From the NCBI RefSeq assembly GCF_000699445.3, contig NC_067196.1:84248364-84312363 (forward strand): a DNA stretch of 64,000 nucleotides, given 5' to 3'. The stretch is from Schistosoma haematobium. Its lineage: Eukaryota; Platyhelminthes; Trematoda; Strigeidida; Schistosomatidae. Positions within the stretch are counted from its first letter, which is position 1; each line of letters begins with the position of its first letter. A model generated the notes under the pieces. That model had not been told where the DNA came from, made no database searches, and saw nothing but the letters and a program-made list of their open reading frames with translations. Made by a program: the position numbers and the translations under genes. Shown here piece after piece: positions 13,101 through 28,200 of this stretch.

Positions 13101-16100
13101 ATAATTTTTTAGTAAATGTACAGATAATCAATAAATAACCTTCAGTGAATACGCAATAATTGAGTGCCTAGAGAAATAAAGTATAACAATATATCAGTAA
13201 ATTTATACATACTAAAATAATCGTTTAAAGATCCCCCATTATATTAAAAGACTATCATTTGAATTTCACTGGTTGAAATCATGAGTCAATTGAAGCTAAA
13301 CCACCATGGAAAACCTGCGAGCACTAAACGGCCGTCTCGTCCTAGTATGGGATTCCTCAGCAGTGCGCACCCACGATCCCGCCCCCTCGCGAGATTCCAA
13401 CACAGGACCTATCAGTCTCGCGCGAAAACGCTTAACCATTAGACCACTGAGCCAGCCGGCATCCAACGGTGTTAATGTCTAACTTCAACCAATCCACGAA
13501 GTTGCGCTATCGTACACCATTGTTTTCAGTGAGTTGATATCTCACAACAGACCTGGTTGAACTCCACTGGTCACTGCTTTCTACTAGAACAAATAAAGTA
13601 TTCATTGATGAACATTATGAAAAAGATCAAAAATTAGTCAATTATTATTACTTGAAAATATTTAATCTTTAATTCTGATTGTCAGTCGGTCAGTCAGTCA
13701 GCTACAGCAGCTAACAATAAGTGACTAATCAAAATATGATATTGTATTATTACGCGAATAAAATTATGTTTCCATATTAATTTTACATTAATCAAAACGG
13801 TAATGAGAACTTATAAACAACTTGTTCACATAGGTGACTTGAATAACTCCATTATGATTTAATTGTTATCCACAACTTTTGATTAAGCTTAAAAACATTT
13901 ATAACTTTACACTGTGGAGTAACTTCAATCAAAGAGCGATTGGAAAACAAAAGATACTCAAAGCCTGCTTTATCCTAGTATGGACATGTTCGGTAAAATT
14001 CATCCGTGGCCCGACCAGGAACTGAACGCAAGTAGTTTATGCCTAGCAGTGAGCACTCAATATTCAAACCATTCAGTTGGCTAATAAATGTTTACATCTC
14101 TAACATTGTTCAATCAAGGATTTCTTACAATTGTCAATACATATAATATCAGTTCCAGGAAAATGTTGGAAACTATATTGTATTCATAAGTTTGTAAGTG
14201 TCATTACCAAGATTTGATTTGATAATTTCAAATAGATTGAGCCTTGAGTAGATCGTTATAAATAAAGAAATGTATTTGTACCATTTCAATGAGTCAAAAA
14301 ATTAAGTTCACTTCTACTTGATGTCCGAGTTGATGATATCGATCAGAAGAACAATAAAAGTTCCATGACCAAACTATTTAGCTCACAGAACAAAACTCCA
14401 TCAAAAAATAGTTAAAATTTAAGGCAAAGATAAGGAAGAGATTTAATTATTTTGTAAAAAAAAAAACAGTTCCAGCATTGTTTCATAGGTAGCTAGTGCT
14501 TTCGATGTTTTAAGGATGTGAATATGAAGAAAGCAACTAAATGTTCAAGGACAGAAATCTTAACCGCTTCGCTGTTCCCATTCTACAGTTGCATTACAAT
14601 AAAAGTCTTGAAAGAAATTCTACTAGTTCTAATAAACCTATGTCATTGCCATACTCTACTTAATTGCTTTAAGCTGAAATGATTTAAGCGAACAATTTAA
14701 ATCAATCAAATCATATTATACTGTTCCTTTTGTTTTATTCCGAACAAACCTATTAATGAATTTCTTGGTGTATAGTTAGTTCTACTTTTAATTGTTTTAG
14801 TAGTACATTTCTATCACATCATTTTAATATTTTCATATTATACTGATGACCTTGAGACTTATCAACCAACGAAGAAACACTATTTTGTTATTAAAAAAAC
14901 CAAAAGAACAATAAAATTACAATGCAGTAATGATTTCCAAACGATCAATTAACCTTTACACGTTAAATTACTTACCATGGTAAGGGAAAATGGCTAGGTT
15001 TACATATAAGGAATTAAGTTATTGTTGTGAACTAGAGTTATAATGTGTTGGGATATTCAGAGAAATATCCCAATAATTATCCTGTTAAGTCTAATGCTAT
15101 CCTTGGACTTGAAATAGCGTCATTTTCCTGTTGGCTAAATATTGTACAATTGTTATCTGCTATTTTATGGTCCGTTGTGGTCTGCTTGATTGGTATATAA
15201 ACAGAGTATGTTTGAAATATAATGATTCATATCGCAGAGGTTGAGACTTGTGTTCTGGACTTATCTGGCTGGGCTAGGAGGAAAGTAGGGCCAGTTAGAA
15301 GTCTAGACTGCTCGCACGTGTTTTCGCGTCATTGGTTCGATCGATAAGTCACTGCTCCATAATCAGTGGTCACAAGTTATAACATAATGATACATTGTTT
15401 TCGTCATCAAATGGCATCATCCATAGCATAGTGATGATTTGTAACTCGTTCTTTAACAGGCTTAAGGAATTTAGTGTTGATATTTAGAGTCCGAAGTCAT
15501 AGAGGAAAAATAATATCTACCTACGCTGACACCTTTGATTATGCACTGAAAACATAAAGTACCTTAGCCCACAATTTGTATCAGGAGCAATTATCTCATG
15601 TATTTTAGTTTGAGCACCACGTTACAATTACAGTGTAGTTGCGTCGTAGATATTTGTTGTATTTATTTGAAGTATTTTAAAAGCAAATATTACCGATTTT
15701 CATTTAGGTAATGGCGACATGAAAGCTATCTTTCTATGTACAAAAAACCATGAGGCGCTATCTTAATTTTAAGTGATTTACTCGAGGTTGTCAGCGTGAT
15801 ATATCTTTACTAACTTACGCCTGTTAATCCTAATGGAGCAAAGGCATCCTAGATGTCCACTGTATCCCGTGCTTCCCTTCAGATGTTGACGTCTTCATGA
15901 TCCAGTCGATCACCAGGAGAAAGGAAAAGGGTGAGAGTAAGCAACCTTACCTGCACCGTAGCGTTTTTTCAGAGAGTTAGTTCTCTACCGGATGAGTGCG
16001 CCAACCCTATCCCCAACCTCCCTCCTTTATCCGGGCTTAGGACCGGTAGTAGCCCACGGAGGGACTCCAGGCGGAGTAACATATCTTTACCATATACAAA

Positions 16101-17991
16101 TTAAATGTTTCACTGTTTTAAACTTCAAAGTAGCTTGAACCAATTCCGAAGAGAGAATCATCGATACATTATTTCATCCTGTTGTTGAGGTTTTTACATG
16201 CACAAATTAACTTTTAGTTTCGATGCATATTGTCGTGAAATGGGTCTTCTAGTGACGTTATACAAGTGAGTTTAAAATAACCTCGACAAATCTAAAACTA
16301 CATTTACCCTATCACAATGTAGTTATCATAAGTGGAAAGTTTGTAAAGAAAAGACAATAGGATTACCAAGGGTTCAGAGATTTTACACCATAAATCAATC
16401 GAACAAATATCTAAGCCGGTTTTTCTATACGCAAATTGGAAAAAAAATCTTCTTGAAGCTTCACGAAGAGAAACAAGAGTCCCTCTACTGTCCATGGAGA
16501 ATGTTCAAGTTTAGAATTAGATAAGTAACGTTATGTCTTGTGAATTGAGTTTAGATTGGTTATAAATAAGTGTTTGGCGAAAAGGTTGATTGAGTTGTTT
16601 GATACATTCGATTTAGGCAAAATTGAGCATATGATATCTTAAATACTATCATTTCTACTGTACGATGATAAAATTTCTGCTTTCCTTATAATTTTAAGTA
16701 TTCTGATCACTATACAGAGGTAGCACTTCTGACCGCCCCCAAATGCCCTGGTATGGCCGAGAGTGGAGTGAACTCGCACTCCCTCTCGAAATGCTCTCAC
16801 ACGGCCACGCGTATACAGCCTCTGCCAGGGAAGTTCTACTCACTGCATTATCGTGGAGCGGGGTGTTGTTTACGAAATCGGGAGAACGAAAAGCGGATGT
16901 CCGGCGCTCTAACCGGGTTGGTGGACATAGAGAGTGCACCTAAGGGAGTTGGGCTCCAGTATCCTGAGGGAACAAATGGCGTATGAAGCAATCGTTGGTC
17001 ACCGGCTACCATGAGACTGCATCTCCTTACGTTGTTCCACTGCCTTGTGGATCAGACCTTCAGGTTGAAGGCTCCAGGTGTGGAACCCTAAGATAACCAC
17101 CTGCTTCGGTTTGGGCACGCGGGCAGTATCACAGCCCTCACATAAATCGAATGATTTATGTGGCGTATATCTATTCGGTGCCTCCTTGTACCAATGTTTA
17201 TGGGTTTAAAAAAATAAAAGCTCTTCTGACCATTCTACATGATATTCAATAAAAAAATCAATCATTTTTGAATTTTGCTCAAAAACTCCAAGGTCGTTTG
17301 TACAGTTCTGCTTGCCTGTGATTTTCACATGTACTCTCTTTTTTCTTTTCTCTATAGATAATGTAAATAAATTAAATAAATCTGAACCTTCTACACAAAC
17401 CCAATATACAAATACAACTAAAGATGTAATTCAATCTAAAGAGAACAAGCCAGGACAACTATATAGTATATCATGTTTTACAAATCAGTCTAATTGTTTT
17501 GGTCATATTCATGAATTGAATCAATCAGAAATCTATCATAACAATAATCAACTTTATTCATGTAATTCAATGTGTAAACATGATCATAATCATTCTAATA
17601 ATGAAACTAGTTTATTAACAGATAGTTCATCTAATTTCAATCAATTGAAGTCTAATATGAAGATCAACAATAAACTACCTTATAGAAATAGTAATACATT
17701 TCATATAAAATCATCAAATATTGATCATCCAAATAAATTAAAACATACTATTTATTCTCATCATCATCATCATTATGTTAAACATTGTCCATCATCATCA
17801 TTAACTCCACATTCTATACCAGTTCATCGAATGATTCATTCAACTCCACCATTTACATTGAAACATTTATCAACTATACGTAATATGTATGAACAAAATG
17901 AATATTCTACAAAAATTGATAATAGAAATTATATAATTAATAATAATAATAATGAATTATCTAATAATGAAGATCAATCTGAATCAGAATT

Positions 17992-18028
<37 letters not shown>

Positions 18029-18275
18029 GCATCTCAATTATCATCATTTGATCGTCCACGTTTTTATAGTAGTAATATGATTTTATTAAAACCACCAAAT
18101 CATCATTCATATATGAAATTCAAATATATTACAGAACAAATTCTTTTAGCTAAATCAATATTTGATGAAAATCAATCTAAAAAAAGATCAAATTCTTGGT
18201 CAGTTCATCGTGGTTTTAATCTAAACTCTTGTAAGATTAATGAACATTTATTTAAAATGAATTACTACTTTAATA

Positions 18276-18341
<66 letters not shown>

Positions 18342-21300
18342 GTCAGATGTCGTTTATGCAAGAATTGAAAACGTGGTGATCAGTGTTACGGGTTATCAAG
18401 TATTTTCAACAGTTGAGATCATGAGTAAATTGAAATTATATTCATGATCTCAACTGTTGAAATTACTACAATCTCAACAAAACCCCTTCTGACACTAATC
18501 AACATATGCTCACTAGTGACCGGCTTCAACAGGTATACCCTGGAGTCCTAGTAAGCAGCAGTGACCAGTGGAGTTCAGCCAGGTCTGTTGTGAGATAGTA
18601 ACTCACTGATGACAATGGTGGATGGGTTATTCAGATTCGGATTTGTGTAGTAAGGACAGAAGGCCTACGGCCTATGTTATTCCTTTTCTAGTATGCTTCT
18701 GTGAGTGTCCAGTTTTCTCTTGAAAGAGTCAATTGAAGGTGCGGACACCACTGCTTCAGGCAGGAGGTTCCAAGTATTGATGACTCGGTGTGAAAACCTG
18801 TATGCCACGGGTATTTTGTTCGTTCTTGGCTTTTCTACTCGCCTGCTATGTCCTCTGAGGTGTCCCGATCTAGTGGGAAGAAAGAGAGAGAATAAGTTAG
18901 GTCCGAAATCATTTCTCAGTATTCTGTACATCAATATTAGATCTCCCCTTAGTCTGCGATAGGACAGAGTAAAGAGGTTCAGTTTTTCAAGCCGCTCTTT
19001 ATATGATAAACCCCGGAGTTCCGGAATTGCACGGGTAGCTGCCCTCTGTACCTTTTCTATTATGTCTGAGTCACCTTTTAAACAGGGGCTTGCAGCCTGA
19101 ACACAGTTCTCTAACTTAGTTCTCACTAAGGATGTGTATACTGTGGTGAACATGGTAGTATCTAACTTAGTGAATGTCCGTTTTCAAGCCCAGAAGGTTC
19201 GAAACCCTCCAGCTGTGACCTCCCGGCAATGGGCCGTTGTCTTAAGATCATGACTCACTGTCACCCCTAGATCCTTATGGGACCAGAACACATGTAATGA
19301 CACATTCCCTATGTTGTACGTATTAACCTTTGAATCCCCCAAGTGCATGTAGACACACTTTTCCGCGTTGATAGGCATCAGCCACTTATTTATGTCTTTC
19401 TGAAGAGTAAATGCGTCTTTGTCTACAGTTATTACTCGCCAAATTTTTACATCGTCAGCGTATAATAACCTTGGAGACTGTACGATACTTGTAAGATCAT
19501 TAACGTACATTATAAAAAGTAAAGGACCTAGGACGGAACCTTGGGGTACTCCACTAAGTACTGATGGATTGTTTGAAGTTAGACAATTACACCGTTGGAT
19601 GCCGGCCGGCTCATGGTTCTAATGGCTGTGTTTGCGCGTGAGACTGATAGGTCCTGGGTCGGAATCTCTTGGGGGTGGGATCGTTGATGCGCATCGCTGA
19701 GGAGTCCCACAGTGGGAGGAAACGGCCGTCCAGTGCTTGCAGGTTTCCCATGATGGTCTAGCTTCAGTTGACTCATGATCTCAACTGTTGAAATTACTAC
19801 AATCTCCACAAAACCGCTTGTGATACTAATAAGCATTTCACAGAATGCATATGTTTCTATTCAACCTAATTATGAATCCGGAACAGTTCTTTGATAACAA
19901 TCAGAGAAATTATTTTTCTCGCTGTCGGAAACAAAACTCCATGGAAAAAAATCAATTCATATTATCCATAACTTTTATGAAGGATATTATAACTGAGTTA
20001 CTCTAGACATAGTTTGCCTTCTGATATATACTGGAGCAATAAAAAATCCAGTACGTTTTGGGAACATAGCATCATAATATCCTACACTATTCATTTGTAG
20101 AACATTACCGTTCTAATCAGATATTTTAAATTCCCGCCGTTGTATTCCAAATGGTATCCTCTTTAGGTACACATGGATTGTTTTAAGCATAGGAAATCAT
20201 CAGCACGTTTCCTCCCTTGTGGATATTGTCAGTTAGATTTTGCTCCATTTCTATACTAATGCTCAAAATCAGATTCGAACCCACTAGTTATTGTTTTGAA
20301 AGGTCAGGGAGGGAGTCTAAAATGTTCGGATAAACCACAGTGACTTAAAATGATCTCCACAGTGTGAAGTCATTTTTAGACAATCAGAGGACATTCTATA
20401 AAGTGACCATTTTCTAGTAGAAAAAATAATACAAAATTATAAAGAGATTCGAAAATTTTGTAGAGTTAATAGACATCCCTGAGATCCTAAGTCAAAAAAC
20501 CTACAGTGTAAATAAGTAATAAAACAGTTAAGAAGAATTCCTTTATCAGTCGTAATCATACTGTCTTAACTGTCTTTGCATAGACTAATCATAACCTCTA
20601 ATTAGCTTCATATGCTTACTACAGTCTTATCACATGGACTCGAATTGCAGATTATTTCGATACCTGATTGACTTGTCTTTATACTTCTGTCCAATTGTCT
20701 CAACGTTTTTTCACTAAACTACTGATTCAGGTAAGTCACTAACTAGCTCAGTTGGCAATAAGTTATGTGTAAGGGTTCGTAATTTCTTGCTATTAATCTC
20801 AGGGACTTCAACAGAACAGTCTCTGTTGGTAAATATTCATTTTACTGCTAACCACAATCCAAAGAAACTGACAAATAAATGAAGATATCAAAGAAATTCT
20901 TTCAGAAAGCATATACCTCGATAAGAACTGATCAATTACAGTCATTATTATTATCGGTTTAAACATAAGAATCCTTGCATAAGAACGACTCAGTCTTTTT
21001 GTTTTAAAAATCAAGTTTTTATTTGTGATAAAGACTATTTAAAATGGTTCCAAAGAAGACTGAAATGTATACAGTCGGTTGTTTTCTTCTCAAAACTTGT
21101 TTTTTCCAGACAAATGTGAAAGATCGAATAATCTGGAAAGTGAAGATGAGTTTAGCACAGACGGAACTGGAAGGTAGCTACTTGCCTTTAATATTTTTAG
21201 TGCTATTTTTATTTTAATATATAAGGGATAAGTAATGAGTAACTTTTCATCAGATTTTGACGTATATGTATGATAACTTAAAATGTATATGATTTCTATC

Positions 21301-24300
21301 ACCGTTGAAGATAGATTTTTAGACAAGTGTTAATTTTCACAAAACGTCTATGGCTACATGTCAACAGACTGTAACTGACTACCATTAAATTTAATACACT
21401 ACCATGTTCAATCACTTTGATTATTGGTCATAGATCAACATCATCAACAGAACAAATTCATTTTGTATTGTTTGTTTGAATCTTCCGATTAATGTTTAGG
21501 GATGCGATTGATGAGTCCCAAATATGACGAAACATGCGTCTTGGATTCCACTGCAAGCTATCATCCATCTTTGCTTAAAAAAATACCCAAATCTTTACTT
21601 GATCATACCTTCTGACATAACGTCTCTGACTGTGAAGCCGGGTGACACGGGATCGAATCCGTCTGGGAGCATCTGTTCCCCCAAGATTACAGATACACCT
21701 TGCTGACGAGTGCCAAGTAGGATGAAACCTAGGTTCAGAGTTTCCTGTTGACTACCTCCAACCATCATCTCATCTCAGGACATGACCCAGAGTGGATTTT
21801 AAAAAAAGAATGTAAAACAGTCATCGGTTCAATACAGAATTACCTAATCAACTCTGAACACGACGCTCCTAAGAGTGTCTTCCGTCAAAATTATCTATAA
21901 AATCAAAGGAACTAGATAGAAAGGAGGTTGAATCAAAAATATGTGCACTGCTGAGGAGTTAGTAATCTGCTAATTCAATCCCATATTCAGTGTGAAAAAT
22001 CGATACATCCAACCTTTTATCCTTCTTTGGCCCTAATTCTCTTCTGTAGGATGTGTTGGGTTTTTTTGTTGTTTTGAATTTGTGTTTTGTAACATTGAAC
22101 TGTAATCTTAAAGAGAGCAAGAACAAAGATTGCTCTCTTTAAGATAATAAAGGGAACTATGTGTATGAACTGTAACTGGTTATTATTATCCCTCAATAGT
22201 TTTTCATGATTATTATTCAGTTATTATTATGACCTTTAAGTTTTTCGTTTTATTTCTTCATATCTGTCAAGTGGACAATTATCTTTCATAATTTTGACCC
22301 ATAAATTATTTTCATCCTTCTATTTTGATCTAACATCCTGACTATTACGTAACCTCATTTGATAATTAGAATCTCGAATCTGTTTATGATGAAATCTTTC
22401 CTTCCATTCTATCGGCATTTACCATATAACTATAAATATAAATGTACAGATTAAGTAAATGATGTAGTTTAAAAGAAAATTTTCTTCTCTGAATTGTCTT
22501 AATCTTCATAAAATATTCAATAAATTCTTTATAAGGAAGAGTATTTGTAGTGAGCTTTGGTAGGTCTTGGGGTTTTAGGGTACAGAGATCTGAGATGCCA
22601 TACACTATAATGAAACAGTCATTTAGTGCTTCCTAACTGTGTAGTGAACGAGAACTTAGGTGAAGAAGATCAATTCAATGCTTGGTAAAATACTACATAA
22701 TGTCCTGGTGAAATATGAAAACCATACATTAAGTACTTCATTTGCAAATCCTCCATCAATTGTCTCTTGCACACTTCATCGTCCCTTCATTCGTGTTGTT
22801 ATTGCAATTACGATCTGTTTACATTTTTGTTCTCTTCAATTCGATCTTCTCAACCTTCTGTTGCTAGACATTCCACTTCTGATTGGTGCTACATACTACT
22901 AACGTCAAACACAGTAGTTTGGTTTACAGTATTAAAGCACTTGTTTCATTTTAATGACCATTTTTTATTGAATACCATTCCAATTAAGTGTGTACAGAAG
23001 GGAATTATACATTTAATGGTCAACATTTAACTTCAAATAAGTAGAAGAATATTTTTGATGGAATAGCCCTATGGAGATTATTTTATTCTGTTGGTGATAC
23101 TTATCTGAAACTGGTCTCATTTCGGGTACCATTAAAAGTCAGAAAGTGCTGAATAGAAATGAAACTGTTTAATAGTATATACTCAAGACCCTGCTTATTA
23201 CAGGATTGAGGAGCTTCTGTTTGCCAGGCAACTTCCCTTTAGGGGTTTAATACATAAACAAAAATTGTATTCAATTGTTTTTCGTTCAAAATGATACTCC
23301 ATTTAAGATCAACCCATGCTGAATATAATTTACATACTGTGTTTTGAAACCAAAATTGACGAGAGTATTGAATTTCTCTTTTCCTCTATTATTAGACCAT
23401 CGGAATGTGAATTCAATATCCCATTTCATGATATAAAATTACTTAGATGTTTACAAAAAGGTGAACGTAAAGCAATTTATAAGTAAGTCATATATTGCAT
23501 TCTTTCGAAAATGTAATGCACGCGTTTTATTATTCGGATAGTGTCTCACTTTTTATTCGTTAAGTTTTAAATTGCTCATGAGATTTTATTTTTTTATGTT
23601 CTGATTAATGCTAATTTCTTGGGTAAAACAATTTGATAATCACTCCGTCTGTAGCTCTTCTAGATTTACTGCCGATCCCAAGCCCGAGTAAAGAAGGATG
23701 TTTGGGCAAGGGATTAGCGACTCCATCCCATAGAAAACCAACTCGCTAAAAAAAACTCTAAAAAAGCTATATAAATGATACTTAAGTTGGCAATAATCAA
23801 TAGAATGAACCTGAGATCTGATGTTTTACACTCCTGGAACGAATAACGACGTTAATGTTCACAAACTTGGAAGCTAATGTACTAATGATAAGTCATAAAT
23901 TTCTCTTTTTAAAATACAATATTTTGGTAGTGTTGTGTGCTCTGATCTACAATGGTTTAATTCCTGAGCTTTCATTGTCGTTCAGGTCAACCTTTTCAGT
24001 ACCTACTATGCGTTGATGTTGTCCAGAAAGACGGTGAAAGTTTAGGAGTCAAACCATGTAACTCAGAGCATATAACACTACCAAAATATTTCATCTTCAA
24101 AAAAAGAAATTTCTGACCTACTACTAATATGACGTTTTTCAAGTGTCTTAATTTAGTACTAATTAAGGTAATTCTCAATGATATATATGTTCAGAAGATG
24201 TATCTGAATGAGCATATTTTGTTCATTCGCTTGAGTTTGACTAGTTATTGGTTGACTGCATTCGTTAGAAAACTGAACTTGTAAGAGGTCTATTTGAGTC

Positions 24301-25177
24301 TTATGTAACTAAGCTCCGAGTAGCAGAAATCCTATAGGCTTTTATTTGTGTTGACGTGACCCAAAGTTTGTTATTTAGGCAAAGTAGTTCAAATGTTTAA
24401 AATTTCGTGAAGCACTCTCTGAAAATTGAGTAAGTTGGTCTTTGTATTAAATTTAATTTAAAGTCTGTATATTCATTTAAAAAGGGGAACAGGGAAACCA
24501 ATAGACTGGAAAGAACGTATATATATATCCATGCAAGCGGAAGGAGATAAACGATATCGCATAATTTCCATGATATTACTTCTAAAAGTAAACCATTTCC
24601 TAAGTTTCGTTTAAAAGGCTTTGTGTAGACTGGTTTAATTTTTCGGCTGTATTCTTAACAGGCTGATCTCAGTTAAGGTACTTGTATTCAAAGTTGTAAT
24701 TGTACTGTTGGACCTCAGCCCTTTAGTTCTAATACTGAAGCACTTATTTCTAGATGCGAATTTTCTAGATTCGATCCTTGTTGAGGTCATGAACAGACTC
24801 TGATGAAGGTTTCTTTATTAGAATAATATACCCAACCAGTTGTTCTTTGGTTTACAAAGGTTTCTTAACTGAGATTAGTCTGTGATGAATACAACCCAGA
24901 AATCTAAAATCCCTTGCTTTTGCGATCAAATGTATAACAGGCTTAAATGTTGTTTTATTACTGATATTTGGTAATATACAGTGTAAAAGGTTATGGTACT
25001 GAATTCATTGTTTCAGGTTGGGAAAATGTATTTCGCTTTAGATATACTATACCTTACTACAATCTACTCTAGTTTCAGCCTCATTTTTTAAGCACAAATA
25101 AACTGATTTTAAACCTGATATGAGCCTATAATAACTAAAACTGATAAGGAACTACTTATGTCTTCTAATAAATTATC

Positions 25178-25244
<67 letters not shown>

Positions 25245-28200
25245 ATTCGAAATCAATACGTGATTTCCAATCCCCAACATCTATTACCTTCCAAGGATTA
25301 TTATCATCTTTCTCATAAGAAAGATAGTAATCGATAAATGTTAGGCATCAGTAATCCGTTTTTTTAAATGGTCTGCACTGTTCAATATACTGATATCATT
25401 AACCACACCTTAAAACCTCGTAAGTAAATCCTACTTATCTACGCACTACAGAATTTTTAAAAAGAAATAACTTATATACAGTTTAGAAAATAGGTGTATG
25501 ATCTAATTCAGATAAACTACATTTGGTGGAAAAATAAAATCCCATTTATGAATTGAATATACTATTGAATATATAAAAAATTTACTGAAGAAAATGAGAT
25601 AAAATAGAAGAGTGAAAAATGAAGGGATAAATAGTAGAAACACTGATCGATAAAATATAAAGATTAAATAGCTAAACTACCATTCAATGCATCCTGGTTT
25701 TCTATAGTGATCTAACTTCAATTGACTGATGAATTCAACTATTAAATTACTACAATATCTATAAAACTTCTCTCTGATTATAATCATCATATGCTCAATA
25801 GTGACGGTCTCTAAGAAGTATTTCCTGGAATTCTAGTGAGAAACAGTGATCAGTGGAGTTCAACCAGGTCTGTTATGAGATAGTAACTCACTGATGACAA
25901 TGGTGGACAATGGTGCAACTTTGTGGATTAGTTGAAGTTAGACATTAACACTACTGGATGCCGGCTGGCTCATTGGTCTAGATGTTAGGTGCTCGCGTAT
26001 AAGACTGATAGGTCCTGAGTTCGAATCTCGCGAGGTAGGACCGTGGATACACACTGCAGAGGAGTCATACAATAAGATGAAACGGCCATCCAGTGCTTTC
26101 CGGTTTTCCATGAAACTGAATTTTCGTGTAAAACAGGAAATAATTTTTTTTAAAAACTTGATCACTTTCAAGCATCAGAAAATAAAAGCTGATCATCAGT
26201 AATATATAGGTGTGTTATTTTCTTAGAAAATGACTTGAAGATAGATTAAGTTTACATTTTGATGGAGTTTTGTTCTCTGAGCTGGACGGTTTGCTTGTGG
26301 AGCTTTCATCGTTCGTCTGAACGACATCATCAGCACAAACTTCAGATAGCAGTGAAGTGTTCGAATTTCTCCATATGAGTTTCACAGCTTGTTCTGTACA
26401 CCTCGACGTTGACTGGTTCTTATTGACCTTAAATTTGTCATTGTTTACTTCTTTGTTTTGGTTATGTCTCCCATTGGTTTGATTTTTGCTCCTATATTTG
26501 TGCATGATTTTCCTGATTGGTTGGTAAATTGGATTGATTTCAATATGCTTGTCGATTGCTGATTGACCTGAGTGCCAGGCTTCTAAAAATTCTCTGGTGT
26601 TTTTGGAGTTTCCTCTGTCTAAGATTTCCACATTTCTCCGATCGAATGAGTGTCCGCAGTTGTCCACGTGTATTGATATAAGTGAAGAGATATCATGGCG
26701 TTTGACTGCTAATTGATGTTCGTGTAGGCGAAGGTGAAGGGGGCGTCCGCTTTGTCCGATGTAGTGTTTCTCGCAATTGGCACAATTTATTTTGTAGATG
26801 ATGTTTCATTTGTCTTCCTTTGTTATTTCATCCTTTGGTTTGCATAGGATTGATTGTAGTGATTTTGTCGGTTTGTGTGCCACACCTATCCCGAATGTTT
26901 TCAGCAGTCTCGCAGAGGTTTCTGATATTCCTTGTATGTATGGTCGAGCTATCCTTTTGTTGATTTCTGTGCTTGACTTAGGTTCTGATGCTGCGTGCGG
27001 TTGGTATTTTTTGATGAAGATGATTGGGTAGCCGTTCTTTTGAAATATGTCCTTCAGGTATTTCTCTTCATTTTTTCGTGCTGCTAGTGTGCTGCAATGT
27101 GTCCTCGCCCTCTTGAACAAAGTGTGTACGCAGTTGATTTTGTGAGCTCTTGGGTTGTTGTTATTGTAGTTTAGAATTTGATCTGTATGGGTCGGTTTCT
27201 CATACACTTGAATTTTCAGTTTTTCTGTGTCGGTCCTAGTGATTAATATATCCAAGAATAATAGTTTGTTGTTTGACTCCTTTTTCATAGCGGTTATGTT
27301 GTTCAGAAGAACGATGAAAGCTCCACGACCAAACCATCCAGCTCAGAGAACAAAAATCCATCAAAATCATCCACCTGAGCTACAAATCTCCAACATCCCA
27401 AGTATACATTTTATTTTAACTCTAACATTCAAATACTACTTAGATGGAGTTTTATTCTCTGGTAGAAGTTTATATTATTAATGTTGTGTAGGAGCACAAT
27501 GAAATCTCCATAACCAAACCATCCAGCTTACAGAACAAAACTCTACCCAAATCATCTATATTTTCCACCTTCTCATAATTTAACTACCGTGTTTTACGGT
27601 TATGGTTTTGAATGCATCAATAATAAATGAAGACAACCCAATTAATATTATTGTATGTAATTAGGTAAGAGTTTTTAAACAATATCACTCAACTATATCA
27701 TATTGGAATAGCGTAAACAGAATATTAATAAATTATTCCATGTACTTTTAAGATCGACATTATCAACACTGTATATAATGAGTTATTCAAATTAGTTACT
27801 AAGATGAATAAAAGAAGTGACTAACACTTTCAAACAGATTCTTATCATCATGGTGTAATTCAATTCTGCTTGCTTGAATATATGTGCATGAACATAATAT
27901 GAATATACAACTGAAGAACCCGATGATAAATTTAGCGAAAACAATCATTCACTCTAATACACTCTGTATATATGAAAAAAAAAAACGAGATAAAGTTAGT
28001 GTAGGATAATATGGGAATATAAGAAACAATAAAAACCAGTGAAGAATTCGGTCATACAATGTACTTTAAGAACATGAATGAACATGTAAGAGGTATACAT
28101 ATTCCTTAAATGATCACTGAAATCATTAGTTTTCTACAAATATAAGGTGAATGTTAACCATTCAGTAAATATAATTTAGTATACATTTGTTTATATTCAT

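Noticed and set aside
16694..16986. Short genes on both strands at 16.7-17.0 kb
   Set aside because: They lie in the 490-bp repeat; the frames are not kept in the copies at 53328 and 59638.
18705..18962. + strand 85-codon frame
   Set aside because: Antisense shadow of the CR1-like reverse transcriptase remnant.
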